Source: Deltaproteobacteria bacterium
GTDB lineage: Bacteria > Myxococcota_A > Polyangia > Haliangiales > Haliangiaceae
DNA length: 46,734 nucleotides
Reading direction: 5' to 3'
NCBI GenBank assembly: GCA_013813765.1
Contig: JACCRC010000393.1
Coordinates: 1-46,734 of the forward strand
The position numbers and the translations under genes were made by a program. The notes beneath the pieces were generated by a model. That model was not told the DNA's origin. It searched no databases and saw nothing but the letters and a program-made list of their open reading frames with translations. The stretch's first letter is position 1. The number at the start of each line of letters is the position of its first letter. Positions 15,401 through 24,440 of this stretch are shown piece after piece.

Positions 15401-18400
15401 CGCGAGCTCCGTAGCGGAACGAGCAGCCGTGCGAGCCGGTTCGGTGCTCGCACGGCTTGCGCGGCGAGGTCGCGATCCGCGCGGTCGATCAACGGCAGGT
15501 CGCAGAGGAGCTCGCCGCGCCGGCGCCGTGCCGCCGATGCGAACGCCGTCATGTCGGCCGCGACACAGGCGTCGATCGCGGCGGTCAGCAGGCGCGCCGC
15601 CTCGTCGCACTCCGTTGCCGCGCCGGCGCGAAGCAGCGCGATGACCGCTGCGGACCACGGCGTCCGATACCTCCCGAGCACGCGCAGGTGCCTGGTGATG
15701 TCCTTGCCCGCCGCGAGCGCGCTGCGTGCGCGCAGGTGATGCGCCTCGATCGCGACGGACTGGCAGATGAGCAGACGCGATTGCTCGAGCAGCGGCCACA
15801 TCGCCTCCACACGTGCATGTGCGGCCTCACCAGCTCCGTCGTAGAGGTCGAAGCTCGCGTGGGCGAGCAAGCCGTAATAGTGCTGGAGGTGGAAGCCGCG
15901 TGGCGACCACTCCGCGAGCGCGCGATCGACCTGGACGCGCCCTTGCTCCGTACGATCGGCAACGGCCCACGCGAGCGCGGGGAGGCCCGTGCCGAAGTTC
16001 GCGGCGTCGAACCGATTGCCGCGCAGACGAGCTTGCTCCACGGCGGCGTCGACCCGGACCGATAGCTCGCGCAGCTCGCCGAGGTAAAACAGCGACCACA
16101 TCGACAGCGCCTCGACGCTGCCGGACTCCCATAGCCGGGCGGTGCAGTCATCACGCAGGCGCCGACCGCCTTCCTCGGCGAGCTCGGAGGCGCGACGAAA
16201 GTGACCGAGCTGATACTCGGCGAGGCCGCGCGCAGCGGCGAGCCAGGCAGCGAGCTCCGGGTCATCGAGCTCGCCGATCAACACCGCTGCGCGTGCGAGG
16301 ACGGCCTGGGTCCGCTCGCGGGTCCGATCCCCTTGCGCCGCGAGAAACATCGCCTCGGCCGTGAGCGCGCGTGCGACGCGGGTGCGCTCGCCGAGTGCCA
16401 GCGACACGAGGACCTGGCGGGTCGCGAAGTCCGCGCCGACCACGAGGTCGACCATGCCGAGGCTCGTCGCCGCGGTCCACAACACGTCGAGGCGCGCGAG
16501 CTCGTAGGGCGCGACTCGCGTGGAATCGCGCGGTTCGAACCCCAGGCCACGCAGGCGCAGACGCAGGCGATGCCACGCGAGCGATGCAAACGCGCGGCGC
16601 GGTGACTGCGGCCGACTGCCGCCCACTTCGGCGAGCACCTCGTCGAGGACGCGCAACCCGCTCTCGATCTGGCCCGTGCGCAGATATTGACTGGCCGCGC
16701 GCCGGCGCAGCTCCGTCGCCTCCGCGGCGGGCGCTCCCTGCGCCGCAACGAGATAGGTCTCGGCGGCGGCATCGCCCTGCCCTGCGTTCGCAAGCGCGTC
16801 GCCGAGCAGGGTGCGGATCGATCGCGTGCGCGCGGTGTCGAGCTCACTCAGCCGGAGTGCCGTCCGATAGAGGTGCGCGGCGCGATCGAAAGCGAGCGCT
16901 CGGCTTGCTTGATCGGCCGCCGCAAGCGCGTGCTCGCCGGCGCGTACGCGATCGCCTGCACCCTCGAAGTGCACCACGAGCGCTTCGAGATCGATGTCGA
17001 GCTCGGCGGCGAGCGCTTGTGCGAGCCGCGCATGGAGGTCGCGCCGACGTGGTTCCGACAGTGCCGCGCACACCGCTTCACGGATCCGGTCGTGATAGCA
17101 CTCGAACTCGCCGTCGGGCGTGACTCGCATGAGGCGATCGGCGACGAGCCGCGCGAGATCACGTTCGCGCTGCTCGCCCGTCGATTGACTCGCAGCCGCG
17201 AGCACGTCGCGTGCAACCGGCTTCGCGGCGTGCGCGACGAGCTCGATGAGCACACGCTCGCCGCGCGAGAGATCATCGAGACGGCACTCGATGGCGCCGT
17301 CCATCGACGGCATCGACATCCTGGTCATCGCTAGCTCGTGCAGCAGAAACGGCACGCCACCGGACTCCGCCGCGATCGCCTCGGCACGCGACGGATCGAC
17401 GCTGAGCGTCGTCGCCAGGCGGCGGGCGTCGTCGAGGCCAAGTGGCTCGAGCGTGAGCTCGATCGGCGCACGCGTCGCCGCGAGCCGCTGCCGCCCGTGC
17501 CGGAGCGCACGCAGCAGTGCGGCGCGGTCCTCATCCTCTGCGCGATACGCGAGCACGAGCAGCATCGCCGGGGGATCGGGCGGCAACATCAGCCCGTCGA
17601 GGATCGGCGCACTGTCGACGTCGCCCCACTGCAGATCGTCGATCACCATCACGACCGGCCGCTGCTCCGCAAGGCGCGCGATCAGCTCGCGCAGGGCCAC
17701 GAATGCACGCCGGCGCAGCTCGTGAAGCTCGGCCGGCACGCCCCGGCGCCGCTTCGCACGTGCCACTGCTTCGACGCCCGCGAGCACCGGGAACACCTGC
17801 GCGAGCAACACGATATCGCGCGGCAACACCGCATCGACCTCGGCGGGTGACAGCGTGCCGAGGTGACGAGCGAGCGCATCGACGAGGCTATCGAGCGCCT
17901 TGTAGGGCACCGACTCCTGCTGGTAGCAGCGGCCCGCGAGCACGATCGCATCGAGGTCGCTCACGAACGAGGCGAGCAACGTCGTCTTGCCGATGCCACT
18001 CGTGCCGCGCACGTACACGACGTTGCCGCTCCCCCGCTCGGCCTCCGCGAACGCTTCGCGCAGCACCAGGAGTGCGTCGTCGCGCCCGACGAACATCGAC
18101 TGGTCGCGCTTCGGTTGAACCACTGCGCGGTGCGCGACATCGAGGCGGCGCAACACATCGCCGGCCGTGGGCCGAGCCGCAGGCTCGCGTCGCAACAGCG
18201 CGTCGCACAGCGCCGCGAGATCGGCTGGAGCGTCCGGCCTCCGGACAAGTACCGGCTGCGCGTCGTAGCGCGCCTTGTCGAACATGATGGCCTTGCCCGA
18301 ACCCTGAAACGGCAACGCGCCGGTCAAGAGCTCGTAGAGCACGACACCGACCGCGTACCAGTCACTCGCAGTCGTCGCGTCACCGCTCGCTTGCTCCGGT

Positions 18401-18960
18401 GCCGCGTACGCCGGTGTCCCGAGCCGGTCGGCGCCCTCGCGCGAGATCAGCCCGAAGTCGGAGAGCACGACGCGCGGCTCGCGGGTGACGAGCACGTTCG
18501 ACGGCTTGATATCTCGGTGCAGTCGCTCGGCCGCGTGCAACGCCGCGAGCCCCTGCGCGAGCTGCGCCATCGAGGCGCGCAGGCGATGCTCGTCCTCGCG
18601 CACGTACGTCCGTAGATCGACGCAGGCATCGAGGAGCTCCATCGCGATGAACCAGGTCGCACCATCGTTGTGGAGCTCGTGTAGCGCGACGAGGTTCGGG
18701 TGCGAGATACCCGCGAGCGCGCGCAGCTCGTGCTTGAACCTCATCAGCGACGCGGGCGCCGCGCTTCGCATGACCTTGAGCGCCACCGGAATCGCGCGCT
18801 CACGATCGAAGGCTTCGTAGACCACGCCCATGGCACCCGCGCCAAGCCGCCGGCGAACCTCGAACCGCTGGGTGCCCGCGAACGCGATGGGATCCGGCGC
18901 GGGCACGTTGTCATCGTACTCGCGCGCTCGGTCGCGGACGAGAGTGACCGGGAGGTTCAC
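15397..18960 (-). CDS. Ser/Thr kinase fused to STAND ATPase and TPR region
   Basis: About 1187 residues from the GTG at 18960 (an ATG at 19038 in the same frame is possible but adds a non-conserved Pro/Thr-rich tail). N-terminal Hanks kinase, about residues 30-290: GAGAMGVVYEA, VALKVM, HRDIKPSN, LSDFG, APEQ; all catalytic residues are present. Then a PknK/AfsR-type STAND ATPase with Walker A GTSGIGKTT (about 318-326) and Walker B VMVIDDLQWGD (about 440), followed by about 600 residues of helical TPR-like repeats. No membrane segment: a cytoplasmic, presumably oligomerising signalling switch. This architecture is common in Myxococcota and was first seen next to regulators. It is coupled by ATGA overlap to the FHA-AAA+ gene, its most likely partner. 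Diverges from the lipoprotein at 19066. Confidence 0.92.
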   Translation of the reverse strand: MNLPVTLVRDRAREYDDNVPAPDPIAFAGTQRFEVRRRLGAGAMGVVYEAFDRERAIPVALKVMRSAAPASLMRFKHELRALAGISHPNLVALHELHNDGATWFIAMELLDACVDLRTYVREDEHRLRASMAQLAQGLAALHAAERLHRDIKPSNVLVTREPRVVLSDFGLISREGADRLGTPAYAAPEQASGDATTASDWYAVGVVLYELLTGALPFQGSGKAIMFDKARYDAQPVLVRRPDAPADLAALCDALLRREPAARPTAGDVLRRLDVAHRAVVQPKRDQSMFVGRDDALLVLREAFAEAERGSGNVVYVRGTSGIGKTTLLASFVSDLDAIVLAGRCYQQESVPYKALDSLVDALARHLGTLSPAEVDAVLPRDIVLLAQVFPVLAGVEAVARAKRRRGVPAELHELRRRAFVALRELIARLAEQRPVVMVIDDLQWGDVDSAPILDGLMLPPDPPAMLLVLAYRAEDEDRAALLRALRHGRQRLAATRAPIELTLEPLGLDDARRLATTLSVDPSRAEAIAAESGGVPFLLHELAMTRMSMPSMDGAIECRLDDLSRGERVLIELVAHAAKPVARDVLAAASQSTGEQRERDLARLVADRLMRVTPDGEFECYHDRIREAVCAALSEPRRRDLHARLAQALAAELDIDLEALVVHFEGAGDRVRAGEHALAAADQASRALAFDRAAHLYRTALRLSELDTARTRSIRTLLGDALANAGQGDAAAETYLVAAQGAPAAEATELRRRAASQYLRTGQIESGLRVLDEVLAEVGGSRPQSPRRAFASLAWHRLRLRLRGLGFEPRDSTRVAPYELARLDVLWTAATSLGMVDLVVGADFATRQVLVSLALGERTRVARALTAEAMFLAAQGDRTRERTQAVLARAAVLIGELDDPELAAWLAAARGLAEYQLGHFRRASELAEEGGRRLRDDCTARLWESGSVEALSMWSLFYLGELRELSVRVDAAVEQARLRGNRFDAANFGTGLPALAWAVADRTEQGRVQVDRALAEWSPRGFHLQHYYGLLAHASFDLYDGAGEAAHARVEAMWPLLEQSRLLICQSVAIEAHHLRARSALAAGKDITRHLRVLGRYRTPWSAAVIALLRAGAATECDEAARLLTAAIDACVAADMTAFASAARRRRGELLCDLPLIDRADRDLAAQAVRAPNRLARLLVPLRSSR

Positions 18961-19065
18961 TGTGAGGGTCCCGGTCGGCGGTGCCGCAGGTCGTGTGCAT
19001 TGCCGCGGGATTCCGGTGCCTTGCGTCGCGCACGGCACGGTCCACCCGTTGCAGAGCTCGCCGGC

Positions 19066-20409
19066 ATGAGGGCAACACTTCTCGCGCCGCTACTTCTCAC
19101 CGCTTGCATCGTCGGCTCGGACCCGGCGGCCATCCCCGAGGACCCGGTGGGTCCAAACCAACAACGCCTCGTCGACGAAGAGGTCGGCGTCTCGCTCGTC
19201 GCTCCGATGACGTGGTCCATCATCAAAGATCCCGTGCTGTTCAAGACGCACGGCTTCTTCGTGCGAGGTGATGATGCATCTCCCCACTCGCACGCGGTCG
19301 CACGCGTCGCGCTTGCCTACGAGGCCAAGCCGGGCGACGTCGAAGCGCTCGTCACCGAGAAGCTCGCGCAGTATCCAGGCGCCGAGCGAATCGACCTGAC
19401 GCTCGCCGACGGTCGCGCTGCGATCGGTGTCACCAACCTTCCCGGCACGGATCCGTACACCGCCGTCTACACGACAGACGGCGAGCGCGTCTACGAGGTC
19501 GGCCTGTGGTCCGAGACCAAGGGAATGGACGATCGGGGCATGCAGCTCCTCTCCCAGCTGCGCTTCAAGAAACCGACGCGCGAGATCGCCGACCTCGCGC
19601 TCGCACGCGCCGAAGACACCGTTTTCGGTGTGCCGCCTACCGAGTTTGTCGCCCGGAACGCGGCCGCGGTCGAACGCCGTGGTCTCATGGCCCAGGCCGC
19701 GGCAGCGGCGGACCCCGCGTTTCGCGCGGCGACCACCACCGAGCTTCGCGATCCGCCCCAGCCCACCGATGCGACCGCGGCCGGCGGCTGCGGCTTCACG
19801 GCCCCAGCATCGCTCTACTGGCAGCTGCAGTGGGACGAGACCAACACGTTCTACTCGGGCACGTACTACGACCTACGCGCTCGATCGGGCTGGAGTGCAC
19901 AGAGCGGCAACTACGGAAGCTGGTGGGGAACGAACTATCACGTCGGCCTCTGCTACGGGCAACGCCTCAACCAGTACTACGCGAACGACTGGCCGGCTCA
20001 GCACTGGGCCAACGCGTACGCGGCCTTCTCGGGCTACGTCGAGTGGGCCGGCTGGGGCACCGACGGCTTCGCCACGCTCGGGCGCTACGTCGTGGTGCGA
20101 AACGGCAGCTACCGCTCGTTGACTGCGCACCTCACCGCGATTCGCAGCGGTGTCGAGTGGGGCGCATGGATCGACGGCTACTGGGACATCGTCGGCTGGG
20201 CCGGCGACACCGGAGGTCCGTGGGATCCACACCTCCATGCGCGCGTCGGCTGGGGTGAGTCGCTGACGTTCAACGGCCAGCCGTACGGCGGCCAATCCGT
20301 CGCCCCATTGCGGCTCCGCTGCTTCGACTGCACCGACTACGACACGGATGCTGTCGGTGCTGGCGGCTACTACACCGGGTTCTGGCACGGGCGCTGGATG
20401 CGGTACTGA
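19066..20409 (+). CDS. Lipoprotein with M23-like peptidase domain
   Basis: A 447-residue predicted lipoprotein (lipobox LLTAC). Residues about 35-170 form an unrecognised alpha/beta region with VSLVAPMTWSI at the start. The C-terminal third resembles a LytM/M23 metallopeptidase: FSGYVEWAGWGTDGFATLGRY, then AHL with H355 and GGPWDPHLHARVGW with H389 and H391, in the order seen in active M23 enzymes. However, the first zinc motif HxxxD, normally before the 'G-V--AGW' strand, is not evident, so it may be a variant or inactive peptidoglycan binder. Tyr/Trp-rich segments and four cysteines (CGF, LCYG, RCFDC) suggest an extracellular, disulfide-stabilised domain. Diverges from the kinase-ATPase gene over 105 bases. 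Confidence 0.78.
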   Translation: MRATLLAPLLLTACIVGSDPAAIPEDPVGPNQQRLVDEEVGVSLVAPMTWSIIKDPVLFKTHGFFVRGDDASPHSHAVARVALAYEAKPGDVEALVTEKLAQYPGAERIDLTLADGRAAIGVTNLPGTDPYTAVYTTDGERVYEVGLWSETKGMDDRGMQLLSQLRFKKPTREIADLALARAEDTVFGVPPTEFVARNAAAVERRGLMAQAAAAADPAFRAATTTELRDPPQPTDATAAGGCGFTAPASLYWQLQWDETNTFYSGTYYDLRARSGWSAQSGNYGSWWGTNYHVGLCYGQRLNQYYANDWPAQHWANAYAAFSGYVEWAGWGTDGFATLGRYVVVRNGSYRSLTAHLTAIRSGVEWGAWIDGYWDIVGWAGDTGGPWDPHLHARVGWGESLTFNGQPYGGQSVAPLRLRCFDCTDYDTDAVGAGGYYTGFWHGRWMRY

Positions 20410-20413
20410 TCGC

Positions 20414-21097
20414 TCACCAGGTCATGCCGACGGTGGCGCCCATGCGGTTATTGGAGTCCGGGTCGGGCACGTAAAACAGGTGGATCGGCGTCTGGATGCT
20501 GCCGACTGACGGCGTCCAGCCCGCGGCGACGATCATGTGCGACGGCGCCTGCTTGTCGGGCGTGAGGTTCACGCCGACGCCAAGCTGGAAGCTCTTGTCG
20601 AACTCGAAGCCGATCAGGCCGCTGGCTGCGGGGATGAACTTGCTCTGCTCGAGACCGGCGACCGTGACGTTGCCGACCATCAGCACGTTCAGCCACGAGT
20701 GCCCGACGATCCGATAGAAGCCCTCGTAGCCGAGGAGCATCATGTGCGGCGTCTTGAGGCCGAACTCCTCCTTGAGCGACATGCCTCCCTCGCGGGTGGG
20801 CTTCTCGAAGTTGGCGATGTACGTCCAGCCGAGGCGAAAGCCATGCGCGAACCGGCGCCCGACCGGATGTTGCCAGCCTCCCCCGCCATCGACGGGCGTC
20901 GACGTGAGCGACGGCGTCGCGGTCGCCATCGGCTGCACGAAGCCTGCGACCGGCAGCGGGGCCGCGACCGGCGGTGCCACCGGCGCGGCCGGTGCGGCAC
21001 ACGGAGTCGCGCACTCGGTCGAGTCCACTGGCTGGGCGGCGGCGACGCGGGTCAGGGTCGAGGCGAGAACGAGGCTGATGGCGAGCAGGGTCTTCAT
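20414..21097 (-). CDS. Probable outer-membrane beta-barrel protein
   Basis: A 227-residue exported protein of unknown function. The ATG at 21097 is chosen because it starts a good signal peptide (about 22 residues ending VAAAQ) and has an AAGGAA Shine-Dalgarno six bases upstream; the 56 residues of the longer frame are not signal-like. A Pro/Ala-rich linker (about 30-65) precedes a C-terminal part of alternating strands with Gly and aromatic residues (GWTYIANFEK, MLLGYEGFYRIVG, FQLGVGVNLTP, IHLFYVPD) and ending in GATVGMTW, a terminal aromatic as in barrel-assembly signals. One of the few genes here with a conventional ribosome-binding site and a leader. Confidence 0.75.
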   Translation of the reverse strand: MKTLLAISLVLASTLTRVAAAQPVDSTECATPCAAPAAPVAPPVAAPLPVAGFVQPMATATPSLTSTPVDGGGGWQHPVGRRFAHGFRLGWTYIANFEKPTREGGMSLKEEFGLKTPHMMLLGYEGFYRIVGHSWLNVLMVGNVTVAGLEQSKFIPAASGLIGFEFDKSFQLGVGVNLTPDKQAPSHMIVAAGWTPSVGSIQTPIHLFYVPDPDSNNRMGATVGMTW

Positions 21098-21324
21098 GGG
21101 TTTTCCTTTGTTTCCTTGAAAACGACACTGCTCTGCCACCGCGTGAAACCACCTGGGCCGGAGCGTGAAGGACGCGTTGAGCGCCACCGCCCTGGCGTGA
21201 AGTTGAAGTGAACCGATCGGCCTCCGGGTTCGCCGAATCCCACAGCAGCCGTGGGGATTCACCACGTTGTCCGACGTGATATCAGCGGGTTGCGGCGGCC
21301 CGGTCGTTGCTCGACCAGGAGCCG

Positions 21325-22791
21325 ATGCGCCATCCGCTCGCCCTGTTCACGTTCGGCGTCGGGCTCCTCACCGCCGCGTGCGGCACCGACACGATGATCG
21401 AGGATGACGACAAGCCGGTCCCCCGCGCCACCTGGTACCAGGACGTCGGGCCGATCGTCGCGCAGCACTGCATGGGCTGCCACTCGCCGGGCGGCATCGC
21501 GCCGTTCTCGCTGACCGAGTACGAGGACGCGGTCGAAACCTCGATGCAGATGGTCGAGAAGGTCGACGCGGGCGAGATGCCGCCGTTCGACGCGCGCGAG
21601 GACGCGGACTGCACCCCGCGGCATACCTGGGTCGACGACCCACGCCTCACCGACGCGCAGAAGCAGACGCTGCACGCGTGGATCGAAGATGGTCACGCGC
21701 TCGGCACAGAGGCCGAGCTGCCGAAGCCGAAGAGCACCGCGCTCGAGGGAATCTCGAAGACGATGACACCGAGCGTGGGCTGGACCACGACGGGTACGAA
21801 GGATCAGTTCATCTGCTACGTGCTCGATCCGGGCAACAAGGAGCTGACGTGGCTCACCGGCCTGCAGGTGCGGCCGGGCAACGCTCTCGTCGTTCACCAC
21901 GCGGTGCTGACCGAGCTCACGAAGCAGGAGGACATCACGGCCGTTGTCGCGCAGCGCGGCATCGGTGTGCCGTGGGACTGCGGCGACAACCAGACGCCGG
22001 GTGACTTCGTCGTCAACGTGTGGACGCCGGGCAATCAACCGATGCAGACGCCGGTGGAGCTCGCGGTGCCGCTCGTGCCGAACGCGAAGATGGTGATGCA
22101 GATCCACTATCACCCCGCCGGTCAGAACAACCAGATCGACTTCACGTCGGTCGATCTCCGGTTCTCGAGCGTGTGGCCGCGCAAGATGTACTTCGTCGCC
22201 GCCGTCGGCAACGAGCTCGAGGCGCCGAACTTGATGCCGTCCCCCGACGAGGCGCCGGGCGCGCCCCCGCGGTTCATGATCCCGAAGAACGTGCCGGATC
22301 ACCCGGAGAAGATGTTCCGCACGCTCGAGTCGCTCGGCGGCCTCACCGGCGTGAAGGTCTTCTCGGTGAACCCGCACATGCACCTCGTGGGAACGCACAT
22401 CTCAGGAAAGATCAATCGGCCCGCTGCGCGCGGCAACGATCCGAAGAGCGAGTGCCTCGCGAACGGTGGCTGGAACTTCGACTGGCAGCGCACGTACATC
22501 TACGACGCGCCGATCGATCAGCTGCCGGGCATCGAGGCGGGCGACACGATCGAGATCAGCTGCAAGTGGAACAACACGATCCAGAACCCGTTCGTGCAGC
22601 GCATGCTCCGCGACTCCAACCTGCCGCCACAGCCGATCGACCTCCAGCTCGGCGAGCAGACGACGAACGAGATGTGCCTCGAGATCTTCGGCCTCGCGGT
22701 CGATGCGCCGCCGCCGCCGCCCACCGCTCGCAGCGTCCCGTTCGTGATGCCGGAGCTCGGCAACTTCCAGCGCCGCCGCAACATTCAGTAA
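21325..22791 (+). CDS. Lipoprotein with CxxCH and PHM-like copper monooxygenase domains
   Basis: A 488-residue predicted lipoprotein. The ATG at 21325 has a good AGGAG five bases upstream and gives a signal with lipobox LTAAC; an upstream TTG is less likely. Residues about 42-120 hold a c-type cytochrome-like motif, CMGCH (C49, C52, H53), in a short domain similar to the planctomycete-type cytochromes. The rest resembles copper type II ascorbate-dependent monooxygenases (PHM/DBM): VVHHAVL (CuH His pair), QIHYHP, NPHMHLVG (CuM His-x-His) and EMCLEIF (CuM Met), in the eukaryotic order. Such proteins are numerous in Myxococcota; the natural substrate is unknown. The CxxCH domain could supply the electrons that ascorbate supplies in animals; that is inference. 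Confidence 0.86.
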   Translation: MRHPLALFTFGVGLLTAACGTDTMIEDDDKPVPRATWYQDVGPIVAQHCMGCHSPGGIAPFSLTEYEDAVETSMQMVEKVDAGEMPPFDAREDADCTPRHTWVDDPRLTDAQKQTLHAWIEDGHALGTEAELPKPKSTALEGISKTMTPSVGWTTTGTKDQFICYVLDPGNKELTWLTGLQVRPGNALVVHHAVLTELTKQEDITAVVAQRGIGVPWDCGDNQTPGDFVVNVWTPGNQPMQTPVELAVPLVPNAKMVMQIHYHPAGQNNQIDFTSVDLRFSSVWPRKMYFVAAVGNELEAPNLMPSPDEAPGAPPRFMIPKNVPDHPEKMFRTLESLGGLTGVKVFSVNPHMHLVGTHISGKINRPAARGNDPKSECLANGGWNFDWQRTYIYDAPIDQLPGIEAGDTIEISCKWNNTIQNPFVQRMLRDSNLPPQPIDLQLGEQTTNEMCLEIFGLAVDAPPPPPTARSVPFVMPELGNFQRRRNIQ

Positions 22792-22837
22792 CGGGGATGT
22801 ATCCGACGCGTACCCGGCGCCCGAGGCCGGCCGTCTT

Positions 22838-22843
22838 TACGCT
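22838..22843 (+). promoter_or_regulatory. -10 element before the small lipoprotein ORF, leaderless type
   Basis: TACGCT, then exactly six bases, then the ATG at 22850. No clear -35. Confidence 0.35.
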
Positions 22844-22849
22844 GGGCGG

Positions 22850-23047
22850 ATGAAGCTCCTGTGGCTCGCGATCTTGCTCCCTGCCTGCACCGACGCCGGC
22901 GACGACAACATGGGGCCCGATGCGCCGATCGGCGGCGATGGCTGCGCGCTCGTCGCGAACACAGCGCCCTCCGGACGCACGATCGATGCGGCGCGAAGGG
23001 GATGTTCCGTGGCTCGCCCGGTAGCTGCACCGGCTGCTAGTGGCTAG
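22850..23047 (+). CDS. Small lipoprotein ORF, possibly frameshifted
   Basis: A 65-residue frame with a short lipoprotein signal (MKLLWLAILLPAC, lipobox LPAC) and a DAGDDNMGPDAP linker like those of other lipoproteins in this window. After about residue 42 (NTAPSG) the sequence turns arginine/alanine-rich. A different frame continues with RCGAKGMFRGSPGSCTGC and then a stop near 23033, which looks more like the cysteine-rich C-terminus of a small secreted protein, so one indel or sequencing error around 22975-22985 may have broken the frame. A TACGCT hexamer six bases before the ATG supports a real start. No homologue recognised. Confidence 0.45.
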   Translation: MKLLWLAILLPACTDAGDDNMGPDAPIGGDGCALVANTAPSGRTIDAARRGCSVARPVAAPAASG

Positions 23048-23149
23048 TCGAGTAGCCGGTGCCGCCCTGCGAACCTGCGAGAACCACGACGCGCCGCGTG
23101 ACGGAACGGTCGCAACGGGCGGAACGCATGTTGCTGGTTGCAGGCGACA

Positions 23150-24364
23150 ATGCGTAGCCTCGCGATCTGTACCGCGTTCGTCTGTCTGACCGCCGCCTGC
23201 GCCGACGAGGCGAAGCAGCTCGAGGAGGAGCTGGAGGTCCTCGATGACAGCAAGGCCGATTCGCACCTTCGCCCGACCAACCACGGGCCGATCGCGTTCG
23301 GTAGTCCCGCGCACTCCGCGCTGACCACCGCCGAGCGCTTCCACGCGTGGACGTTCGATCTGTCGGGCTCCGCGGCCGTCGACATGACCACCTCGTACTC
23401 GGTGCTCGGCCAGCGCCGCACCGACACCGTGCTCTACCTCTACAAGGAAGGCGCGAGCGGCTGGGGCTCGTACATCGCGCGCAACGATGACTACGGCTCG
23501 ACGACCTACTCGCAGCTGAAGCGGACGCTCGCCGCCGGTCGCTACCGGATCCTCGTGAAGGGGCACCTCGCGTCGACGCGCGGCAAGTTCAAGGTCACCG
23601 TCGGCTGCTCCGGCACCGGCTGCGGGCCGCCGGCGCCCGTCGGCTGCCTGTTCGGCGAGACCTACGGCGATATCGCGGGCAACCCCGCCCTCCAGGTCAT
23701 CAACACGAACGTGATCACGCCGGCGACGCTGACCACCCTCGACGTCGACGATCGCGATCGGCTGATGCTCGCGGTGCAGCAGTCGTCACACACCGACGTG
23801 ACGACGCCCGAGGAGGCGATCCTCCGCGTCGATCAGGACGAGGTCAATGTGACCTGGCTCTACGAGACCGCGGCGAAGCGCTCGTACATCGCGTTCGAGT
23901 ACGGTGCCGGCGACAACTCCTACGGCGCGATCTTCGATCGCTACAGCGGGCAGATGGTCACGAACATCCACGACGGCGATCTCGAGCGCTGCATCGTCAC
24001 TGCCGAGACCTGCCTGTTCGCGGACGACTGGAACGCAGTGAAGACAGATCCCGACTTCGCGCTCGTGAGCACGACCACCGTCACGCAGGCCAGCCAGCTT
24101 TCCGGTGTCGGCGTCGACCAGGCGATGGGCGCGCTGCGCGCCAGCTACGACGACCTGACGTCGCTCGCAGACGGCATCTCGCGCACCGATGACCGGCTGA
24201 TCACCCTGTACGAGCTGCGGCACACCGCGACCAACACCGTCGTCCAGGCGTTCGTCTATCACGCGGGTGACACCGCCGTCGGCCGCATCTACTACCGCAA
24301 CACCACCGACCGAGCCGCCGCGATCAACGACCTCTTCATCGAGGGCTGTACGCTGTTCGAGTAG
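23150..24364 (+). CDS. Lipoprotein with PPC-like beta-sandwich domain
   Basis: A 404-residue predicted lipoprotein (lipobox LTAAC from the ATG at 23150). An acidic linker (KQLEEELEVLDDSKADS) precedes a region resembling bacterial pre-peptidase C-terminal (PPC) domains: HAWTFDLSGSAAVDM, DTVLYLYKEG, YIARNDDYGSTTYSQL and LAAGRYRILVKGH, about residues 60-160. The second half, after a CSGTGCGPPAPVGC hinge, is not recognised; it has several Asp-rich turns and four more cysteines (ERCIVTAETC, GC near the end). No protease motif is present. A perfect hairpin follows the stop. Confidence 0.75.
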   Translation: MRSLAICTAFVCLTAACADEAKQLEEELEVLDDSKADSHLRPTNHGPIAFGSPAHSALTTAERFHAWTFDLSGSAAVDMTTSYSVLGQRRTDTVLYLYKEGASGWGSYIARNDDYGSTTYSQLKRTLAAGRYRILVKGHLASTRGKFKVTVGCSGTGCGPPAPVGCLFGETYGDIAGNPALQVINTNVITPATLTTLDVDDRDRLMLAVQQSSHTDVTTPEEAILRVDQDEVNVTWLYETAAKRSYIAFEYGAGDNSYGAIFDRYSGQMVTNIHDGDLERCIVTAETCLFADDWNAVKTDPDFALVSTTTVTQASQLSGVGVDQAMGALRASYDDLTSLADGISRTDDRLITLYELRHTATNTVVQAFVYHAGDTAVGRIYYRNTTDRAAAINDLFIEGCTLFE

Positions 24365-24407
24365 TACTCGATGATGAAGCCGCGGCTGTTCAGGCCGCGA
24401 CGGACTG

Positions 24408-24426
24408 TCGCCACACCGTGTGGCGA
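24408..24426. terminator. Bidirectional hairpin between convergent genes
   Basis: TCGCCACA-CCG-TGTGGCGA is a perfect 8-base stem with a 3-base loop in the 76-base gap between two convergent lipoprotein genes. There is no U-run on either side, so it is a candidate terminator or RNA-end stabiliser for both transcripts. Confidence 0.45.
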
Positions 24427-24440
24427 GATCGAACGCTGCA

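Noticed and set aside
19066..20409. Call as an active M23 endopeptidase
   Set aside because: The first zinc motif HxxxD is not visible, so only an M23-like domain is claimed.
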